In this document: in pieces, positions 1 through 11,160 of the stretch
Layout of the letters: each line of letters begins with the position of its first letter
How positions within the stretch are numbered: the stretch's first letter is position 1
Origin: Microstegium vimineum
Taxonomy: Eukaryota; Streptophyta; Magnoliopsida; Poales; Poaceae
Direction: 5' to 3'
Assembly (NCBI GenBank): GCA_022036555.1
Contig: CM039141.1
Span: forward strand, 3,259,773 to 3,323,772
Length of the DNA: 64,000 nucleotides
Made by a program: the position numbers and the translations under genes
Notes under the pieces: generated by a model
The model's input: only the letters and a program-made list of their open reading frames with translations
Database searches by the model: none
Told to the model about the DNA's origin: nothing

Positions 1-1200
1 AATTATATACGCAGCCTAGCAGAAAGTGGGCAACAATCACCAAAGGATAATTCATGAAGCAATGTCAGTAATTCATTAAGTAACCTTTTGTCTTCAGATC
101 ATGTAAAGCAGTCTAATCTTGACTATATGACATTTCGTCGAGAAGTTGACCTGCCAAGGGGATGGGAATCTACAGCACCATGAGACCGGCCTAAAATCAG
201 GCCACATTCGCCGTTCACGGTGGAGCGGATAAGCTCTGTCCCCAGCATCATGGTCATATCATCACACGACCAGGCAGCGGACGAGTGCGGGCTGCACCAT
301 CACATGCCGCCGTAGCCTGCAGGTCCCATCGCGTGAAGGAGTGGAGGAACACTCCGATTGCAGGAGAGGAGGAACACATCTGAATCCCGCACAATTGATA
401 ACAAAAGGGAGCAATGACTAATGAGGCCTCGACGTTAAATGAGGCCATCGCCGGATGTCGGGCTTGTGGGTCAGGGCGGACGATGCTGCTCCCTCGCCGG
501 GGCCGCCGCACCGCGCCCGCGCCCCAAGCAGGCTGATGACGCCGCGTGCAGGGACGCCGAAGCCGTGACTGTTGTGGCCGCGAACGCCGGTTCGAGGACG
601 GCCTCGACGTCCCACGAGGCCACCGCCAGATGGCGAGCTTGCGGGTGGGGGCGGATGAGGCTTGCCGGAACGCTGTGTAGGGCGTCGAATCTATGCGCGA
701 CACAGGAGAGGCTGTGAAGGAGCTGGGTGTGGCGTGAGAGTGGGCGCGCCATGCGGGGCAGAAGCTGGCGGAGACGTGGGAATGTGGGATCGTGGGGGTC
801 TTTCCGCGAGGCCGGGCGGCAAAGGCGTGGGTAAGTTTTGGTGTCGCCGGATGTTGCGTCGTGCGGGGTGAATCGAAGGAGGCCGGATGACGATAAACTT
901 CCGTATATTTTAGTTGTAGATAATATAATATAGAGAGAGAGAATCTGATTTCACATAAATTGGAAAGAAAAATATATACCTAAACAAAAAGTCAATGTAT
1001 AGCACAATTAATAAAGGTAAAAAAGAATCCAAATATACAAAACTGTGAAAAATCTGAAGTTTGATCTCCAGTAATTACCTAGTTCAAACCAAAGGGAAGC
1101 ATACAAAAGAAAATTAACAAAAAGGGAATGAAGAAATGGACGGAAGTCACGGAACCACCAGTAGAACTGAATATTGATGTACCATTCCTTGCGGCAATAG
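1..1200. other. gene-free stretch with a GC-rich island
   Basis: No gene is recognised. Positions about 430-870 form a GC-rich island inside AT-rich DNA. Short open frames there overlap on both strands and show no known domain, so I treat them as composition artefacts. The island has an imperfect internal direct repeat: about 419-485 resembles about 596-660, both built on a 'gaggcc...cgccg/aga tg...gcgga' pattern. It could be a captured gene fragment within a transposon, but I found no convincing terminal repeats. Confidence 0.4.
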
Positions 1201-1207
1201 AGAATTC

Positions 1208-1790
1208 TAATGTACCCATCTATGTTACCCGGATACGGATACGAGTATTAGATACGATATATATCAGATACGCAGATACGCCATTCTCGGAAAATCAATG
1301 ACACGTGGATACGGCGAATATATATATTTTAATATTACATTTAATATCTAAATAACAATCTAACTACTAATTTAGCGAGTTCAATAAATAGTATTTAGGA
1401 GGTTCAACTTCAATTAACTATGCAAAAGGTAAAATCAAATTAAGAGAGGATATACATTAGTAATAAACAAAAAATAAGCTATTTCTGATCCCTACACAAG
1501 CGTGAGGAACAGCTCGTGACGGCGTAGTGTGTCAGCACATGCACAGGGATGGGATATAGGCTTCGGGCTGTGTTGTGCGCCTAGTTACGCCGGAGGAATG
1601 GGTCTGGCCGCCTGAGTCTAGACGCCATTTGACATGTTTGTCTGTATCAAACGCAGCCCAACGGTATCGGATACGTGTATCCGAGCTGATACGTATCTGA
1701 GTTTTGGGACTCGTCTGAGATTATCCATGACGTATCCAACGCGTATCCGTATTATCGGATACGGGATACACTACCCTCTAGAAGTACCGC
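1208..1790. repeat. gatacg-rich inverted-repeat element (possible DNA transposon)
   Basis: Both ends are rich in the word 'ggatacg/cgtatcc'. The left part (about 1228-1320) carries it in one orientation, and the right part (about 1663-1770) carries its reverse complement repeatedly, so the segment has imperfect inverted ends around an AT-rich core. This looks like an old non-autonomous DNA transposon. I could not fix the exact ends or a target-site duplication. Confidence 0.35.
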
Positions 1791-1834
1791 GCATCATAGG
1801 TACCCATTATCAGGGACCATTCATGTAGTGTAGT

Positions 1835-2965
1835 GTACTTTTTATGAGCATGGAAGGTAAGGTAGAAGCTGAAGCGTGTTTTGAAGGTATAAAGCTAGTG
1901 GTGAAATGGATAAAATACGAACTATAGTTGAATCAGACTGCTATTTCTTAGTGGAGGCATTGAAAATGTATACGGAGGACAAGTCAAGATATATTCAAAC
2001 ATTGTGTCCTTGTAAAAAAAAACATTGTGAAAGAGATAAAAGATGCTAGGAGAATGTTGTTGGGGTGCAGTTTGTAAAATTGGGAAAGAGTACAGTAAGG
2101 TAGATCACAAATTTATCTCAATTACCGAGACGCTCAATGCATTGTGTTGTTAGAGAGAAAACACTCTTATTTGTATTAGTGAACTCCTAAAATTGGACTG
2201 TAATCTTAGTATTAATTAATGATCGAAGCACTCTTTCTCTAAAAAAAACATATGTGGTATAATGTTATATACTAAAAAAACATGCTTATACATACATGCA
2301 CATATTGACATATACGTTTCTACAAACATGATGTATATGAGCTCAACTTAATAATAAATTGTATATACTAGCCCACAGTCGTGGACCAGATTAATCTGGG
2401 TTTATTAATGCATTACTTACATTTTTGGCCCACGATCCTGGAAACGTCCTTCTCCGTGCTTTCATGGATTTTAGATGCATGGATGATGGATCGGCTGTTG
2501 ATGAGGATGTACTGGTGTCCCTGTATCTGCTTTGTCAGATCAATCATAGATTCGTAGTTAGCTTTACGTACGGGGCAGTCCCTCCATCGAAAAAATAATT
2601 GTTTTCAAGGAGTAAAAGAATTTTAAGTTTAATCGAATCAAGTTTATATCTATATCTTGGCAAAATTTGTAGCTTCTTTTTCGTCCAGCACTATCCAATC
2701 ACCAGCTCCATCCGTGTCTGTGTCTGCAAATAGAAATTCACCTTGCTAACGAGATTAGAAGTGGAGAAGAGAATATAAAGAAATACGGGTTCCAGACGTA
2801 ACGATACAAGAGAGAAAAAGTCCTTTCTCGAGAAAAAAGGTAGAAGAACCTTAATAGTTTTTGAAATAGATCAAAATTACTCATACAAAATATACAGATT
2901 CCAATGGGCCTCTCCGGTGAGCTTTTTTCTTGACCTCGGCTGAAACCTTGCAGTTGGGCTGGCTT
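1835..2965. other. AT-rich intergenic stretch, nothing recognised
   Basis: No coding exon, RNA gene or clear repeat was seen on either strand. Confidence 0.4.
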
Positions 2966-2969
2966 TCAT

Positions 2970-3435
2970 CCTGGGCGTTCGGGTAATGAAAACTGCTACC
3001 CCAAATTAGTCTTGTATTAAAACACTACCCGCAATTTCGGATACCCGATAATTCGGATTCGGGTTCGGGTATTATCCGATATAACCGAATTTACATAAAT
3101 CAATAAATTAGATAAAAAATTAGTAACAGTTTATACATAATTTCAGCACCAAATATATAGAATTTTTCAACAATAATTTACGGAGAATAATATATTATAG
3201 TCATTTGTTCAAGAAGAGAGAATTATATTTTAATAAAGTGATAAGTTTAAATGTTCAACTAATAATACATGGTAAATTTAAAGACATATACAAAACTTTG
3301 GGTAGTTCGGGTAATTTAGGTACCAGGAGATATTACTCAAATTACCCAAACTAATTTCAGGTAATCAAAATCACTATCCGAATTTAAGATCGGATCCTCG
3401 GGTTCGGGTAATGGGTATCGGGTATTTTGCCCAGG
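2970..3435. mobile_element. hAT-like MITE with CCTGGGC ends
   Basis: The left end begins CCTGGGCGTTCGGGTA and the right end is the inverted sequence ending in ATTTTGCCCAGG. Multiple 'cgggttcgggta' words sit in opposite orientation near both ends, and the interior is AT-rich and non-coding. Size is about 466 bp. These are features of small hAT-type elements in grasses. No clean 8-bp target duplication is visible, so the superfamily assignment is tentative. Confidence 0.45.
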
Positions 3436-4001
3436 CTTAGCTGGATTTGTTCTTTTCTTTTTGTTTTTCTCTTTTTCTATAAGGACAGAGATCTTGCAAA
3501 ATTCAAAAAAAACTATAAAAAATATGATTTATCCATAGATGTTGCGAATGTGGATTGGACCAAGCCCATGCAAGCATTTTTTTCTTTTTTTTGTCTTTCC
3601 TTTTTTATATAACAAGACAAAGATCTTGCAAAATTCATAAAAATCAGAGAAAATCAGAAAAATATCAAACTGGTTTTGTTAGCTTCATAAAAATGTGATA
3701 TATACATAGATGTTATGAATCTTGTTAGGTTATGCTTTTTATATAGGTGTATTAAATCACCACTGCATATGTTGCATTCATGTAGGTTCAGAGATGACCA
3801 TAACATACGAGGCAGACACGGAATAGATGGAGGTGGCCGAGGAGTACAAGGAGGATGTTTTCGTTGTTAGTATTAATTTGATACATGTTTAGTAAGACAT
3901 TATTATTTATAGATATGATATTCATCATTAAATAAATTATAAAAGCATAAAACATAAGTAGATACGTACCATTCATATTATAATTTTACATGAATGTTTG
4001 G
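3436..4001. repeat. degenerate direct repeat, pyrimidine-rich
   Basis: A motif running 'ttttctttt...gacagagatcttgcaaaattca' at about 3455-3510 recurs at about 3583-3640. A second motif with 'catagatgtt(g/a)(c/t)gaat' is at about 3533 and 3706. This is an imperfect tandem duplication with roughly 130-170 bp spacing. No coding potential. Confidence 0.35.
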
Positions 4002-4263
4002 TACTCCCTTTTGTCCCTGAAAGAATTAATTCCTAGAATATGTGGTAGTTAAATTTTTTTAACTTTGATTAACTTTAGAAAAATATAATAACATCTATGA
4101 CTTAAAATGAGCACCATATGAAAATATGTTCTATGATAAATCTAATGATACTAATTTAATACCATAGATTTTAATATATTTTTTTTAGAAATTTGGTCAA
4201 AGTTCAAAAAAAATTCAGTTAAGACAACTTTAAAAATCTATTCTTTCAGGGACCGAGGGAGTA
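4002..4263. mobile_element. Stowaway-type MITE
   Basis: A 262-bp element including TA dinucleotides at both borders (4002-4003 and 4262-4263). The ends are inverted: CTCCCTTTTGTCCCTGAAAG on the left and CTTTCAGGGACCGAGGGAG on the right. The interior is AT-rich and non-coding. TA target duplication plus a CTCCC terminus is the Stowaway (Tc1/mariner-related) signature. Truncated relatives are at 11070, 16000-16210 and 18650-18870. Confidence 0.75.
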
Positions 4264-7200
4264 GGGTTTTTTTTCGGTTGCAACGCATGGTCATATTTGC
4301 TAGTTAAAAATACTAATATCTATAATGTTGAATAAGTATATACTTTACAACCTTTTTGAACACAGGGGTTGCTATCTTATGAAGTGTCAGTGACCGAGTC
4401 CTATGAGTCTATGAGTTGCATGTCTGTACTTATATATGGTGGTAGCCCTAGCGACGACTAAAGCACGGCGATGCATGCAGTGCAGGCCGCTGGTTAGTAC
4501 AGTAACCTAATAATAGCGAAAGCACAAAAACATAGCAGGCCACTTAAATGGCTATAGAGACTTGCAGGCTACAGCGACCTGTGTGTACGTCTGTCTGACG
4601 GTTTGACCGCCGAGCCTAGGAATGCCTGAAGGTTAGCTCGAGAATCCGATACATGATTAATTTTGTGGGTTTTCTCAAACAGCCTACAAAATTAAGTTTA
4701 TACATGAGTTCAAGGACTAATCCACTTATACCCCTATCACGGTCCAATGGTTTAATTCTGGCAAGAGCAGTATCAGCTTTGCTTGGACCTCTAATTATAA
4801 TAGCCAAACAAAATGAAGGCTATTCGTAATTCATAAAATTATGTTTGGCTTAGAATTGTCGAAGAATATATATATATATATATATAGGGTCCCACTCTTA
4901 AATAGCATCCAATAAATTCGAATTGACATGCCAAAATAAAATAAAAGTCATGGGCTCTAGAACTTGTTTAGGTCATATCACTGATATTGTCCATACATTA
5001 GCGGTTATGAGTTCGTCGAAAATATGCGTGCCACAATTTTAATTGTCACTCATTATCAACCAACCACCGAAACAATTGCGGTTTGACAAATTGAAACTTT
5101 AGGTCCCTCCTTGCCGCTACATTTTATGGCAAAGTATATATGACAAGAATCAACTACCCCAAGTATGCATATATCGTTTACTTAGGTCTTGTTTAAATTG
5201 ACAAAATGTTGCTAGAGGTTAAAAAAAGCTCTAGCTATTATAAAATGTCCAACTTATGGAAAAATTTTAATTATTCAACAACATAACTCAAAAAAATTAC
5301 TAGTTGTCTCACTCCAGGTATATTGCATCTTATTAAAAAAAAATTAGCTAATCCGACGACCCTTAGTTTTCACAACAAAGCTTGTCTCGAGTCGGGGAAT
5401 CCATAGTTATATGAGGGCTTTATTTTAGCATAAATCAAACAAGCTTGAACCCGAGTTTGTCTTGATTCAAAGATGTGGCACGACCGATACAATCTGTCTT
5501 TTGTCACCTCCAACTTTCCATATGAAAATGCCTCATTTGATTTGAATTATAAATACTCTCTCCATCCAATTTGGTCAACATTTAAGCAAAAGAAGAAATT
5601 CCAAGTTGGATGTACTCATCAACACCTACAACATTGTTTGTAACAAGTGTTGATGCCATGAGAATCTATCGGTCAATAACATCCCCTCCGTCCTTGATCC
5701 ACCCATTCTCCGCCACCATACGCAGACGCAGCCTCCATTATCTCAAGCGACATTGAATATTATGCCCACTTTTTTCTACGTGCCCATTTCATTTATGTTG
5801 ATCAAAATTGGATGGGGAAGTAACTAATATGTTGAAAAGAATAATTTGCATTCGAATTCTTAATTTTATCTCAGCGTTCGTACAATTAATTTCATATTTC
5901 CATACTTGAATTGAGAACTAAAAATGATGCTTAACGGGATTTTTTAATGTTACAATCATATATAGTACATGTAGAAATGTGTCGTTATAGACAATACCAG
6001 CCATGTGCAACTCACAAAGACACTCTTCGCAACACCCCCTGCAAAAAGCGAATCACCTGATATGACAAACGAGATCCCCGATTTAGTTAGGACAAATTAA
6101 CAAACATTCGGTTGGGAGATCAAGGGCCTTCTATCGGGGAATCATATAACCTCACTGGAATTCTATAATTCTTTAGGAAACATTGCCCATCCCTAATTAA
6201 GCTTTATTCATTGTTTTATGGAGTTGGCCTTGGTGTCATTTTTTGTTAGATTCACTTCTCACATGAAAATGATGACTTTTGATCAAGTAGCTCCATATAG
6301 TGATCTTAGATGTGGGTAATTGGTAAATAAAGTTCGCATCAAGCTGGATGATGGATAATTCTATGGTTTTTATAGTGTATCTAGTAGCATCAACCTTACG
6401 TTTGAAGAGTATTTAGTTTTTGGCCATCAAATGGTCAAAGCTAAAAAAAATGACTTAGGATAAACTAAACATTTTGTCTGGATTCATGAATATTGTAGAA
6501 GCTAGCTTTTAGAATCTAATTAAGGCATTGTTTGGAGACATACTAGACTGTGGACGCTGAATTTTGAAAAGCTAGGTTGTTAGAAGCTGGATTATAGAAG
6601 TTGGGTTTGAGGTTGTTTGGATCCTAAGATTCTAAAAACTGAAGTAGCTAGGTTGCTTTTTATATTAAAACTACGAAAATGGCCTGACCCTTTGATTTTT
6701 TGGGCTACTACTATATAACTGAGGGGAGAGAAATTGTGTTTTGATGTGTAGAAGCTCAAAGAAGCTAAGTTTCCTCAGCTTCCCAGATTATAGAATATGT
6801 GGTTCTCCGGGTTCCATTAGCTAGATAAAAGTTATGGTTATTTGGAGCCCTATACCAAGATTCACTGGGAAGCCAGCTTTTAAAATCTCCTAGAATCCAA
6901 ACAGATTCTAGGTAGTGGGCTCCAAACAACCAATGTTCTAGCTAGCTTTTGGAAACCAATGACCTCAGATTCCATAATTGGTATATGCTAAGGGGGAATC
7001 TAGCTTCTAGACACCGTAAGACTATTCTACATCTCTTTCTTCCATATATATAGCAACAACATGAAAATTAAACATTGAGGACGCTATTGTAATTGTACTC
7101 TAATACATTGTCTACCGTCTCTCATATTTTCATAATCCATGGATCTCACAACCTCATAACTAATAAGCTTCTAGAATCTAGCTTTCAGAAGTGAGGTTCA

Positions 7201-7979
7201 TATATAGGGTACTCAGATAAGGTCAAAAACAATTTGTAATAATTGTGATCGATTGGGGGTATCTTCGTTCAATTCATTAGCTAGCTATAGACGTTAAAAG
7301 TTGTGCATGCAAGAAAACGCCTGTTGTTACAATCATAACCAAATTCAAGCACGGGGCGACGTTAGGATCCACATCTACACCATCACGAAAAGGAAGAAAA
7401 AAAACGGGGGACCCCATGATTGTGATAAATAAAGCCAATGCTGAAGCAGAGAGGCTACTGACCAATCACACGGTTTTTTTTAATTTAATGAACCACGTAA
7501 TTTAATTCAACACCTCTCATTTATAGACGATTTGCATCATATAAATAAATAACCCCTCTCTACATGTTCCATTACATGTCTCGTCACCCCCAATAATAAT
7601 TCACCGTCATGTACACCATTATATATATGCACTCTACATGTCGACCCAGACCGCACCGGAAAATGAACACGCAACGCAAGCCCCGTAACCCAATCCGAAA
7701 TTAAAAAGCTAAGACGGGATTTTAAAATTTACAAACCAGCTAGAAGCAGAAGCTCATCACCAATGCAAATGCAAACCTGAGCTAGCTATCACCAATCAAT
7801 CGTATGTAGCAGCTAGGCAAGTACTGTACGTACGAAGGAGCACATGCACACGTACGTACGTACAAGTGTGTTTGTGTACGTAATTGTGTCGATCTGTGTT
7901 GGAGTCGGAGTTGGCCGGCCGATTAATTAATTGCTCGCCGCCGAGCGCGTTGGGCCGATCGATATGGATGGATGATGGA
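4264..7979. other. AT-rich gene-free stretch
   Basis: No gene is recognised. The stretch contains a (TA)n microsatellite at about 4867-4888 and a probable DNA transposon relic at 6525-6935 (annotated separately). The last few hundred bases are probably 3' flank or 3' UTR of the MYB gene. Confidence 0.4.
6525..6935. mobile_element. possible hAT- or PIF-like MITE relic
   Basis: The left border reads GCATTGTTTGGAGAC. The right border is an imperfect inverted copy ending CTCCAAACAACCAATG. Variants of 'ttgtttgga' and 'ccaaac' recur inside (about 6613, 6840, 6898), as in nested or folded small elements. No target duplication could be fixed. Confidence 0.3.
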
Positions 7980-9377
7980 TCAATTCAAGCACCAACTGCT
8001 GCTGCTGAGCGCGTTGGCGTCCACGAACTGCACGGCGTCCTTGCTGTCGCCGTAGATGCTCTGTCCCGGCTGGCCGCCGCCGTAGCCGTCGAACACGTAG
8101 TCGGACCACTTGAGCTCGTCCAGCGCCGCGCCGTAGTGGTCCACGGCGGCGGAATAGCCACTCGAGCCCAGCTCCAGCCACGGCAGGTGGCTGTGCGGCG
8201 TCGGCGTCGTCGTCGACATCAGCTCGAACCCGTTGTTGCAGTTGCAGTTGCTACAGTTGTTGTTGTTGTGGTGGTTGTTGTTGCACTGTTCGTCGGTGGT
8301 GGTGGTGGTGGCCGTGGGGCTTAGGCCAGCCATCGAGTTCAGCGTGCTGGAGCTGGACACCGACGGGAGAACGACCGCTGGCGGGACACCGGAGGAGGGG
8401 CCGCAGTGCAGCGCGTCGGCCGCCGCTGATGGGTCCTGCAGGTACCCCGCGGCTGCGGCGCCCAAGTGATCTGCAGCTGTTTGTTGCTTTCTGCTGCTGC
8501 TGTTGTACTTGTACCCCGCGGACAGCGACTGCAGGGAGCCGTCGCTCGCGCCGCCGCCTCCGCCGCTGCTGCGGCTGTAGCTGTACACGTCGTAGCTCTC
8601 CGCCGTCGTCACTGGCGGCGGCGGCATGTGTGTCGTCGTCGACGACAGGATGATCTCCGCGTCGCTGAACACCGCCGTGCGGGTGCTGCCGCCCGCGCCG
8701 GCGGCGGCCAGCGGGAGCGGCTTGTGCGTGGCCGGGTCGATCCCGCGCTGGCGGAGCTTCTTCTTGATGTACGAGTTCCAGAAGTTCTTCACCTCGTTGT
8801 CCGTCCGACCCGGCAGCTGCGTTGCAATCTGAGACCACCTGTGTTATTCGTTCAAAACAAATCATCAGCAGCAGCTAAATGTAATTAAATTGGCGATCTC
8901 TGCTTGCTTCAATTCTGCTAATGATGTGTGTGCAGCTGTGCATGGCCTGCAGCTACCTACTTGTTGCCCATGATGGAGTGGAGATGGATGATGAGGTCCT
9001 CCTCTTCCTGCGAGAATGCTCCCCTCTTGAGGTCCGGCCTCAGGTAATTGATCCACCTCAGCCTGCAGCTCTTCCCACACCTCTCTAGACCTAATCAACA
9101 TATATATGGCAAACAATGCATCTCTTCACATATTTCTCTTTGAAAAAAAAATGGACACAATTCAATTCAAGTAACATTCATTCACAGGCATGCATTGCTT
9201 TATGAGAGGAGCTGATCGAATTCAAGTACTACTACTAGTACTACCTGCTAGCTTGGGGACGGAACTCCAGCAGCCGTGGCCATACTTAGCAATGTGGTTG
9301 ATGAGCTTGTCGTCCTCCTCCGGCGACCAGAGGCCCCTCCTCAGCCTCTTCTTCGGGCCGCTTGTCCGCCTCGGCAT
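7980..9377 (-). CDS. R2R3-MYB transcription factor (MYB61/MYB86-like)
   Basis: A three-exon gene: exons 9377-9245 (133 bp), 9090-8961 (130 bp), 8838-7980. All introns are GT-AG, and the 133/130 bp lengths are the classic R2R3-MYB pattern. The product is 373 aa. R2 spans about residues 15-66 (Trp17, Trp37, Trp57) and R3 about 67-117 (Trp89, Trp108; Phe70 replaces the first Trp, as is usual in plants). The repeats end in GRTDNEVKNFWNSYIKKKL, followed by RQRGIDPATHKPL. The tail is low complexity with a Thr/Asn/His run and ends WCLN. That combination is typical of the MYB61/MYB50/MYB55/MYB86 clade, known for roles in secondary wall, mucilage or guard-cell control. The start was chosen because MPRR lies just before R2; an upstream in-frame Met adds only unconserved sequence. 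It is nuclear and DNA-binding by family knowledge; targets here are unknown. Confidence 0.93.
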
Positions 9378-10232
9378 GCCGGTTGCCGGCCCGGGCCTGA
9401 GGTAGCTAGCAGCTACCAAGCTGCCACCGTGCAATGACGGCGGCGTTGCGGTGCGGCCGTTGCTTGCTGCCTTCCGGAACCGGAATCGAAGAAGACGACA
9501 GTGAGCGAGGAGAGGGAGAGGCAGGATGGGGTCGAACCAAGAAGGTGGGGGTATAAAAGAGAGGGAAGGCGGGCGGCAGGTCGCTCTCAAGTAGGTGCCT
9601 GCGGCACTGCATACTGTAGCGAGTGTGATCAGTGTACTCTGGCTCGCTCAGTCCACACCTCTCTGTCTGTCTTCGTTCCTCTTTCACTTTTCAGCTCGAC
9701 TCATCTCCTTTAATTTCTCTCTCCTCCTCGACCCCTTTTGCACCTTCTCTCCGAGCGAGAAAGGTTGTCGTGATTCATGCATGATGCGCCAAAAAGGCTA
9801 CAACATTTTCTAGAAAAGACTTCTCTCCGAGGCTGAAAATTATATTAGGATAGACTTCATCATGATAATTTTCGTTCGCTCTTATGTACTAATCGATCAG
9901 GTATATATATATGTAGTAATGTAGTATATCCTGAACTCAGAGTAGGTTTCTCTTTTGTGGTAGAACCGTAGAAACTATATATTCCCATTAAAAGTCATGT
10001 GCGTACATTTAGACCTTATTTTTATTTAGACGTAGTCGAATTTGTAATCAATCCACGTGTATTAGGGTAAATTAGAGTGAAAATTAAAATACATTTTATG
10101 CTGGTCCATTCCAAAACATATGAATTAAGGTCATAGGATGAATCCGATAACATCTAAATCGAGAATTTTTAAAAATCAATCTATCCCTATTTTCTAAGAA
10201 CTGATTTATTTAAAAAACAGAGAAACCGAATT
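9378..10232. other. MYB upstream region
   Basis: Holds the probable 5' leader and promoter of the minus-strand MYB gene. There is a pyrimidine-rich (plus-strand) tract at about 9655-9750, then AT-rich DNA. No convincing TATA box was found on the minus strand. No other gene is seen. Confidence 0.4.
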
Positions 10233-10342
10233 GAGAACCAAATGCTCAACCCAACCTATACATACAGCAGCTCTATAAATAAGCAATGAGAACCAAATGT
10301 TCAGCCCAACCTATACATACAGCAGCTGTATAAATACGCAAT
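10233..10342 (+). promoter_or_regulatory. tandemly duplicated TATA-box region
   Basis: Two adjacent 55-bp copies (10233-10287 and 10288-10342) differ at only a few bases. Each carries a TATAAATA box (10274-10281 and 10329-10336) preceded by CCTATACATACAGCAGCT. They lie about 130-200 bp upstream of the dirigent reading frame, in the correct place and orientation for a core promoter. Confidence 0.7.
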
Positions 10343-10469
10343 GCACAGCTCGAGATCACACACAATACAAACAAGAGAGCTAGCTCCTCAAGTAGCTAGC
10401 TAGCTGCTTATAGCCTCTCTATAAGTCTCTCTATAGCACTGACATTGTTACAGATTTGCACGTGCACTG

Positions 10470-10833
10470 ATGATTATATTAACAGTAATAATGCAAGGCC
10501 TCACGCCATCTTACAAGCTCAGCCTGATCAGTGCCGTCATCTTGCTGCTTGGGCTAACCGCCGGCGTCAGCGTCGTCGCCCATGGCCGCAAGAAGCTCGT
10601 CTCGAGCTCCGACGGCGAGCCGTGCCACAAGATGACGGTCTACTACCACGACATCCTCTACGACGGCGCAAACACGGCGAACGTACGCAACGTCGGCGGT
10701 CACGGCGCAGCCGACGCTGCTGAGCAGGTCGGTGTCATTCATTGATACCTAGTTCGGCGAGGTAGTGGTGTTCAACGACGTGGTGATGACGGAGGGGCAC
10801 GCCCTTGCGTCGAAGCCGGTGGCGACCCTATAG
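10470..10833 (+). pseudogene. dirigent-protein pseudogene, frameshifted and truncated
   Basis: The first frame starts at 10470 (or the Met at 10491). It encodes a signal-peptide-like segment (hydrophobic run LSLISAVILLLGLTAG) followed by PCHKMTVYYHDILYDGANTAN, which is the N-terminal dirigent motif. Near 10680 the homology moves to the +1 frame, which continues as TAQPTLLSRSVSFIDT, a stop at 10750-10752, then FGEVVVFNDVVMTEGHALASKPVA and a second stop at 10831-10833. The remaining C-terminal half of the beta-barrel (about 100 residues in intact dirigents) is missing. Intact family members are secreted and steer stereoselective phenoxy-radical coupling in lignan and lignin formation. This copy cannot make that protein. 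Its promoter still looks intact. Confidence 0.85.
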
Positions 10834-11069
10834 ATCGGAATGTCCATTGCATGAATGGATCGGTCAGGAAGAGAGCGCCATGCCACACGGACGACATCTA
10901 GCCCATGTTGCTGACAAGGCATTATGCGTCACATCAGACATGGGAAGAATTTCTTTTCCAGGAGAAAGCCAACACAATATAGTGGCAACTGGTAACAACC
11001 AACTATTATCAAATAATATTTTGGGTCCAACAACGCATAGAGGTCGAGTGTGCATGCGTCTAAAGATTG

Positions 11070-11160
11070 TACTCCCTCCGTCCCTGAAACAATGGATTTC
11101 TGGGTTTGTCCTAAGTCAAATTTTTTGAGCTTTGACCGACTAGCATAAAGTATTAAAAGT
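11070..11160. mobile_element. truncated Stowaway-like MITE end
   Basis: Begins at TA (11070-11071) followed by CTCCCTCCGTCCCTGAAAC, the terminus of the family seen complete at 4002-4263. About 90 bp of AT-rich sequence follow, and no matching right end is found downstream, so only one end survives. Confidence 0.55.

Noticed and set aside
8251..8888. Overlapping ORFs of 140-204 codons in other frames of the MYB last exon
   Set aside because: Shadows of the MYB coding exon in high-GC, trinucleotide-rich sequence.
9378..9590. N-terminal extension of the MYB to the Met at 9590
   Set aside because: R2R3-MYB proteins start a few residues before R2; the extra 71 residues are unconserved leader translation.
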